Positions 59,560 through 64,000 of a stretch of DNA of 64,000 nt are shown piece by piece (the stretch's first letter is position 1; the number at the start of each line of letters is the position of its first letter). The position numbers were made by a program, and so were the translations under genes. This DNA comes from an uncultured Muribaculaceae bacterium (GTDB taxonomy: Bacteria > Bacteroidota > Bacteroidia > Bacteroidales > Muribaculaceae). The stretch is from assembly GCA_910583525.1 (NCBI GenBank), contig CAJTXL010000010.1, positions 1 to 64,000 on the forward strand. Reading direction: 5' to 3'. The notes under the pieces are model-generated. The model was not told the DNA's origin. It was given only the letters and a program-made list of their open reading frames with translations, and searched no databases.

Positions 59560-61560
59560 ATGAACAAAATCAGTAAACTCTTCCTCGGAGTTGCCGCCCT
59601 CGGACTGGCAGCATGCTCCAGCGACGAGCCTGCCGCAAACGGCGGCACCGGCGAAGTTCCGGCACAGGGCGACGTCGCTTATCTCAACGTACGCATAACC
59701 TCGGCCGACGGCGCCAGCTCGAAAGCCGCAGGCGAAATAGGCGACCCTGCACAAGACTACATCTATGGCGACGAAGACGAAAACGTAGTCAAGAACGCCC
59801 ACTTCTATTTCTATGACGCAGCCGGCAACTTTGTGACCCACGCCGACTCGTGGACCAAGAAAGACGACGGCTCAAATGAAAACGTCGAGGTCATCGGCGA
59901 CAACACCGTCATCCTCACCGGCCTCACCGGCAAAAGCTACCCGACTTGGGTGGTAACCATTCTCAACAAGCCCGCCGACTTTACAGAACCCACCAAAGGT
60001 TCGAGCATCGAAAGTCTCCGCGCACAAGTGCTCGACAGCTGGTCGAACGGCAACGGTGAAGGCAAGTTCATCATGACAACGTCGAGCTACTACGGCGACG
60101 ACAACAAGTTCAACAATCCCGCTGGCACTACCGACTGGAGATATTTCGCCACCCTGCTCAAACCCGAAAACTTCAAACAGGAAACCCCTGACAAAGAAGA
60201 CTTCAACGAGGGCGAACGCGTAGAAATCTACGTTGAGCGTCTTGCAGTACGCGTACAGGTGACCGTTGCAAACCTGAGCAACAAATCGAAGAAACTCGCC
60301 GACGGCCGCATCATCTACGAGCTTCCCGTGACCGTTGCCGGCGAAACGAACCCTGACCTCGGCGGTAACACAGGCACCACAGGGACTGCCGCAACCAAAG
60401 TATATGTAGAAATCTCGGGCTGGGACCTCAACGCCACCGCCAAGAAGACCAACCTCATGAAGAACCTCGAAGGCTGGGACAACACCACTAATTTCGGCGC
60501 CGGCAAATGGGCCATCCCGGCACTTGGCGAAAGCACATCATGGAACCATCCTGACTACCACCGCAGCTACTGGGGCAAATCGTGGACATACGGCGCCAGT
60601 GATGCCGCCCTCACAGGCATGCTCAACGTTAGCGACAAGACATGGGAACAGCTCACGCAGAAAGTAGGCGACAAGATTTTCAACGGCACACGTGTTTACT
60701 GCAACGAAAACACCAACGAGCCGGCCAACATCACCTATAACAAAAGCGGTGTAGCCGCAGAAGTGCTCGCAACCAAGGCTACTTCGGTGCTTCTTGCCGC
60801 ACGCGCATGCGACGAAAACGGCGACTACCTGCAGATTGTCAACTACCTCGGCATCAACTTCCTCAAAGACAATTTCATCCAAAAAGTATTTGAGAACGCA
60901 CAGCCCAAGGCATTCTACACACGCGAAGAACTTAAAGACGTTAACGGCAATACCGTCTACGACCCCAACGATGGCATCACTCCTCTTTATAAATATGTAG
61001 GCATTGCGCCCGACGACGCAGAAGTCGTGGCTTACACCGACGGCGGCACCGGCGCCGTGAAAGTGGCTCTGAAAAAAGACATCGTGGCATACACCCTGAG
61101 CGAACCCGAGACAATCACCATCACCACACCCATCGAAGACGAAGAGAACATCGGCTCGACCACAACGACGGTGACAAAATACAAAGCAACCGAGGCTACC
61201 ACCCAGGCAAACATCAAACTCGCAACCGCCACCAACGGCGCAAGCAACAAGGCTGTGGCATATACCGACGGCGCCATGTACTACCCCATCGTGCTTGAGC
61301 ATCTCCACAATCCGACCAACGCAAACGCCAAGGACGCCATCGAAGGCCAGTACGGCGTTGTCCGCAACCACTGCTACAACCTGAGCATCACCAAAATCAA
61401 GACGCTCGGCAACGGTGTGTTCGCACCCGAAACCAAGGAAGAAGAAGGCACAAAATCTGAAGTCCTCGACCCGAAAGAACCGAAAGACCCGACATACTAC
61501 GTAGAATCGTTCATCAACGTTCTGTCGTGGAAAGTAGTGGCTCAGGAAGAAGAAATCTAA
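59560..61560 (+). CDS. Mfa1-type fimbrial major subunit, 666 aa
   Basis: A lipoprotein precursor with lipobox LAAC (Cys19) and a type V pilin domain (AYLNVRITSADG at 40-51, then DEDENVVKNAHFYFYDAAG). In P. gingivalis an Arg-specific protease removes the N-terminal strand at such an Arg before polymerisation; Arg45 is the likely site here. The C terminus (NVLSWKVVAQEEEI) supplies the donor strand. It is longer than many Mfa1 proteins. The inverted-repeat element follows its stop. Confidence 0.85.
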   Translation: MNKISKLFLGVAALGLAACSSDEPAANGGTGEVPAQGDVAYLNVRITSADGASSKAAGEIGDPAQDYIYGDEDENVVKNAHFYFYDAAGNFVTHADSWTKKDDGSNENVEVIGDNTVILTGLTGKSYPTWVVTILNKPADFTEPTKGSSIESLRAQVLDSWSNGNGEGKFIMTTSSYYGDDNKFNNPAGTTDWRYFATLLKPENFKQETPDKEDFNEGERVEIYVERLAVRVQVTVANLSNKSKKLADGRIIYELPVTVAGETNPDLGGNTGTTGTAATKVYVEISGWDLNATAKKTNLMKNLEGWDNTTNFGAGKWAIPALGESTSWNHPDYHRSYWGKSWTYGASDAALTGMLNVSDKTWEQLTQKVGDKIFNGTRVYCNENTNEPANITYNKSGVAAEVLATKATSVLLAARACDENGDYLQIVNYLGINFLKDNFIQKVFENAQPKAFYTREELKDVNGNTVYDPNDGITPLYKYVGIAPDDAEVVAYTDGGTGAVKVALKKDIVAYTLSEPETITITTPIEDEENIGSTTTTVTKYKATEATTQANIKLATATNGASNKAVAYTDGAMYYPIVLEHLHNPTNANAKDAIEGQYGVVRNHCYNLSITKIKTLGNGVFAPETKEEEGTKSEVLDPKEPKDPTYYVESFINVLSWKVVAQEEEI

Positions 61561-61578
61561 TCGCAACACCCCAATGAC

Positions 61579-61655
61579 AATGTAGGGACATGCCTTTGGC
61601 ATGTCGATTGGCCGAGACGTGCATTTTCAACATGCCAAAGGCATGTCCCTACATT
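61579..61655. repeat. 26-bp inverted-repeat element, copy 2
   Basis: Perfect 26-base inverted arms (61579-61604 and 61630-61655) with a 25-base centre. In RNA it would form a long hairpin between the major and the anchor subunit genes, followed by TTAAATTTT. It shares the arm sequence with the copy at 14713-14793. The remaining 150 bases to the next gene show nothing else. Confidence 0.85.
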
Positions 61656-61807
61656 AAATTTTCAAACCGTGTGCCGTATGCGCCGGCCAAATGCGCATAA
61701 ACCCACCGAGACGTCCGCGCTGCAGACATTTCCACCAAAACCGAAACCGACGAGAAGACCTTTCGAGGCTCTTCCACATCATATAATCTCTCCCGACCAT
61801 TAAACCA

Positions 61808-62869
61808 ATGACTATCATTCGCTTCATGACAAAAACCGCCTTTGCGCCGCTTCTGCTTGCAGCCGCCGCCCTTGGCGCGTGCAGCAACAGTTTCATCTTC
61901 GACTACGAGGGCGACTGCGACCCGAAGTACCGTGTCAAGTTCCACTATGACTGGCATCTGAAAAACTCCGACGCATTCGCGGCCGAGGTCGAACATGTTA
62001 CGCTGAACGTCATCGACGGCGAGGGCAACATTGTCTACACCCACCGCGAGAGCGGCGACGCACTGCGCCAACCGGGCTACGAAATAGTGCTCGACGACAA
62101 GATAAAGCCGGGCAAATACCGCCTTCAGGCATGGTGCGGCAAAGGAGCCGAACCGGGCAACACTTCGTTTGCCGTGCATGAGGCAAGCACGCTCACCGAC
62201 CTGCGGTGCACCCTTCTGCCCGACGGCGATGACACGTCATCGAAGGCCGATATCGAAGGCGCCGACGGCAAGGAGATAGAACGGCCTCTCGGCAGGCTCT
62301 TCCACGGCCTCAGCGAGGAGCTTGACTTCCCCGACGAAGAAGGCGTCCACACCTACGACCTCGGTCTGATAAAGGACACCAACACCGTTAAGATAGTGCT
62401 GCAGCATCTGTCGGGACTGCCTATCGACGGCAACCTGTTCGACTTCACCGTCACTGCGGCCAACGCACGCATGGAACACGACAACAGCCTGATAGCCTCA
62501 CAGCCGGTGACCTACCACGCCTGGGACATCATCAACGGCTCTGCCGTCATAACCAGCGAATACGAGGGCATGCCCGGAAGTTTCGCGGCCACCATAGCCG
62601 AAATCACCATCGGACGCCTCGTCTACGGGCAGGAAGTGCGCCTCGAAGCCCACCGCAAGTCTGACGGACGTTTAGTGTTCTCGGTGCCTCTCATCCCCTT
62701 GGCATTGGAGCTGAAAGGGCATGAGAACCGCAAGATGGACAACCAGGAGTACCTCGACAGAAAAGACGACTACAGTTTCATCTTCTTCCTTGACGAAGGC
62801 TACCGCTGGGAAGACTCTTTCATATACGTAGAAAGCTGGAAATGGGTCAACCAGAACCAGGAAATCTGA
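61808..62869 (+). CDS. FimB/Mfa2-type fimbrial anchor subunit, 353 aa
   Basis: A lipoprotein with lipobox LGAC (Cys25) followed by CSNSFIFDYEGDCDPKYRVKF, typical of Mfa2/FimB anchors that end the fibre at the outer membrane and set its length. Two beta-sandwich domains follow, and the C terminus reads YVESWKWVNQNQEI. A later in-frame ATG (MTKTAF) is a possible alternative start. Confidence 0.85.
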   Translation: MTIIRFMTKTAFAPLLLAAAALGACSNSFIFDYEGDCDPKYRVKFHYDWHLKNSDAFAAEVEHVTLNVIDGEGNIVYTHRESGDALRQPGYEIVLDDKIKPGKYRLQAWCGKGAEPGNTSFAVHEASTLTDLRCTLLPDGDDTSSKADIEGADGKEIERPLGRLFHGLSEELDFPDEEGVHTYDLGLIKDTNTVKIVLQHLSGLPIDGNLFDFTVTAANARMEHDNSLIASQPVTYHAWDIINGSAVITSEYEGMPGSFAATIAEITIGRLVYGQEVRLEAHRKSDGRLVFSVPLIPLALELKGHENRKMDNQEYLDRKDDYSFIFFLDEGYRWEDSFIYVESWKWVNQNQEI

Positions 62870-62909
62870 CCGAAACCTCTCTATCCTCAAACCTCTTTCC
62901 CATAACCGA

Positions 62910-64000
62910 ATGACACCAACTGCATCATATATAAAACGTCTGTCAGCTTTCGCGGCCGCCCTGTCGGTCTGCGCCGCTGCGGTCGTGTCGTGCAGCGACG
63001 GCGTCGAAATTCAGCAACCCGAACCGACGGCCTACGAAGCGGCATTCTACATAACCGTAGGCGACGAAGCCCCTTCGGTGTCGCGCGCCACTCCTACAAA
63101 CGGCGAATACGACCCCGGCGAAGGCTTTGAAAACTATATCGACCTCACGGGCGGCAATCTACGCATAGCCGTTCTCGACCCCTACAATAACCTCATGGGC
63201 GAGATGACCGACTTCGTCATCACGCCGCTCGAAAGTTGGGACAGCAGCAAACGGTATCTGCTCAACGCCTCGACCACGGCAAACCTGTCGGGCGGCAACT
63301 TCAAGATAATGGTGCTTGCCAACTGGGGCAAGGACAACTATCCGCAAGACCTGACGCTCGAAAACGTATGGGCGGCGAAATTCGACTACAAGCCGGGCGT
63401 CCTCGGCTATGACAACCTCATACCGCTGTTCGGCATCAAGGAGTTCAAGGTCGGCACGGTGGAGCCTGACGTGGCCGTGGAACTTGGCACGATACATCTT
63501 CTCCGCGCCCTTGCGAAGGTCGAAGTGATATATGACGACCCGTCGGGCTTCTGCGACATCGAGACGCCCGAAATAACCATGCACCATACGTCGGGCTTCT
63601 GCGCTCCGGCAGCAGACTCGGAAGGCGACTACGTGAAAAACGACTGGAACGCCGATTACGTGGGCGACGCACGCACTCCGGCCGACGCCGAAGTGGCCGG
63701 AAGCATAGCCATGACTCCCGAAGGCCGCAACCGATGGGTAATATATCTGCCCGAGTTCGACCACAACGTGAATACGCACGCCAATGCCCAGATAGCCGTC
63801 GATTTCAAAGAGGATATACACGACAGGCAGCTGATAGACTTCCGCGACGGCGGCAAAATCATCGACATCATGCGCAACTACTGGTATCGCATCACAGTCA
63901 AGAAGGGCATCTCGGCGCCCGTAGTGACCGTCGACGTAATGCCATATGCAGTTGTCGACCTTGAGCCTGATTTCGGAATAATACCCGACAAAACAACAAG
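62910..64000 (+). CDS. Mfa-type fimbrial accessory subunit, 5' part only
   Basis: An open frame to the window edge (over 360 codons). Signal peptide with lipobox VVSC (Cys about 29), then FEAAFYITVGDEAPSVSR-like start and pilin-type motifs (LRIAVLDPYNN, FKIMVLANWG, MRNYWYRITV) that fit minor tip or accessory fimbrillins. It follows the anchor gene by 40 bases in the same operon. The 3' end is missing. Confidence 0.78.
   Translation, partial: MTPTASYIKRLSAFAAALSVCAAAVVSCSDGVEIQQPEPTAYEAAFYITVGDEAPSVSRATPTNGEYDPGEGFENYIDLTGGNLRIAVLDPYNNLMGEMTDFVITPLESWDSSKRYLLNASTTANLSGGNFKIMVLANWGKDNYPQDLTLENVWAAKFDYKPGVLGYDNLIPLFGIKEFKVGTVEPDVAVELGTIHLLRALAKVEVIYDDPSGFCDIETPEITMHHTSGFCAPAADSEGDYVKNDWNADYVGDARTPADAEVAGSIAMTPEGRNRWVIYLPEFDHNVNTHANAQIAVDFKEDIHDRQLIDFRDGGKIIDIMRNYWYRITVKKGISAPVVTVDVMPYAVVDLEPDFGIIPDKTT

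Overview
The window reads as chromosomal DNA of a gut-type Bacteroidales bacterium, most likely from the Muribaculaceae or a close family. Reasons: a SusC/SusD pair, the type IX secretion sortase PorU with its carrier PorV, proteins with C-terminal T9SS sorting domains, an Mfa-type fimbrial operon, a BtuG-like B12 lipoprotein, and many Bacteroidota promoters of the form TTTG-N19/20-TAnnTTTG with almost no Shine-Dalgarno sites. The species cannot be named from the sequence alone.

Layout. 1-4.6 kb: the 3' end of a tRNA-Leu(UAA) gene with a terminator, then a large T9SS cargo protein. 4.8-9.5 kb: a phospholipid and pyrimidine operon (psd, pssA, DUF4834, DUF2461, GT2, pyrC). 9.8-14.6 kb: a susCD pair. 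15-18.6 kb: malate dehydrogenase, an AspT/YbjL-type transporter, and a two-gene module (41-aa plus 165-aa proteins). 18.8-20.7 kb: rpsA. 20.9-25.4 kb: dgt with a TPM/zinc-ribbon membrane protein, then a BtuG-like lipoprotein behind a cobalamin riboswitch. 25.4-29.8 kb: a housekeeping run der, era, fabH, rpmF, DUF177. 29.9-36.2 kb: gapA, mscL, aroK, an alanine-dehydrogenase-like gene, RNase H and glgB. 36.2-37.8 kb: a small inverted-repeat element, then a sigma factor flanked by two membrane proteins. 38-40.8 kb: a secreted M6 metalloprotease. 41-47.6 kb: rex with a duplicated promoter, then porU, porV and ispF. 47.7-51.3 kb: an HtrA protease, a four-gene membrane-stress cluster and a GT25 glycosyltransferase. 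51.4-56.6 kb: an Abi/HEPN-like gene, a FadL-type porin, an S9 peptidase and a DUF6155 gene. 57.4-64 kb: an Mfa-type fimbrial operon that runs off the window.

The genes connect in several ways. PorU and PorV would process and anchor the two sorting-domain proteins seen here (the 1,477-aa adhesin-like protein and the M6 protease). HtrA and the YtxH/YqjE-like cluster are envelope-stress genes. SusCD, the FadL-type porin, the BtuG-like lipoprotein and the fimbriae are outer-membrane surface systems.

The strongest unexplained signal is not a gene. It is a family of intergenic repeats made of three or four small hairpins in fixed order, present at four loci (about 14.6-14.97, 20.71-20.85, 52.21-52.34 and 56.57-56.96 kb). 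Two sequence subfamilies keep the same fold through paired base changes, one copy is inverted, and one appears nested inside another. A second family is a 26-bp inverted-repeat element near 14.7 and 61.6 kb. A third element has 34-bp terminal inverted repeats near 36.2-36.5 kb. The orphan B12-riboswitch/BtuG-like unit, the duplicated operator-promoter before rex, the 41-aa/165-aa module and the HEPN-motif Abi protein are the other leads.
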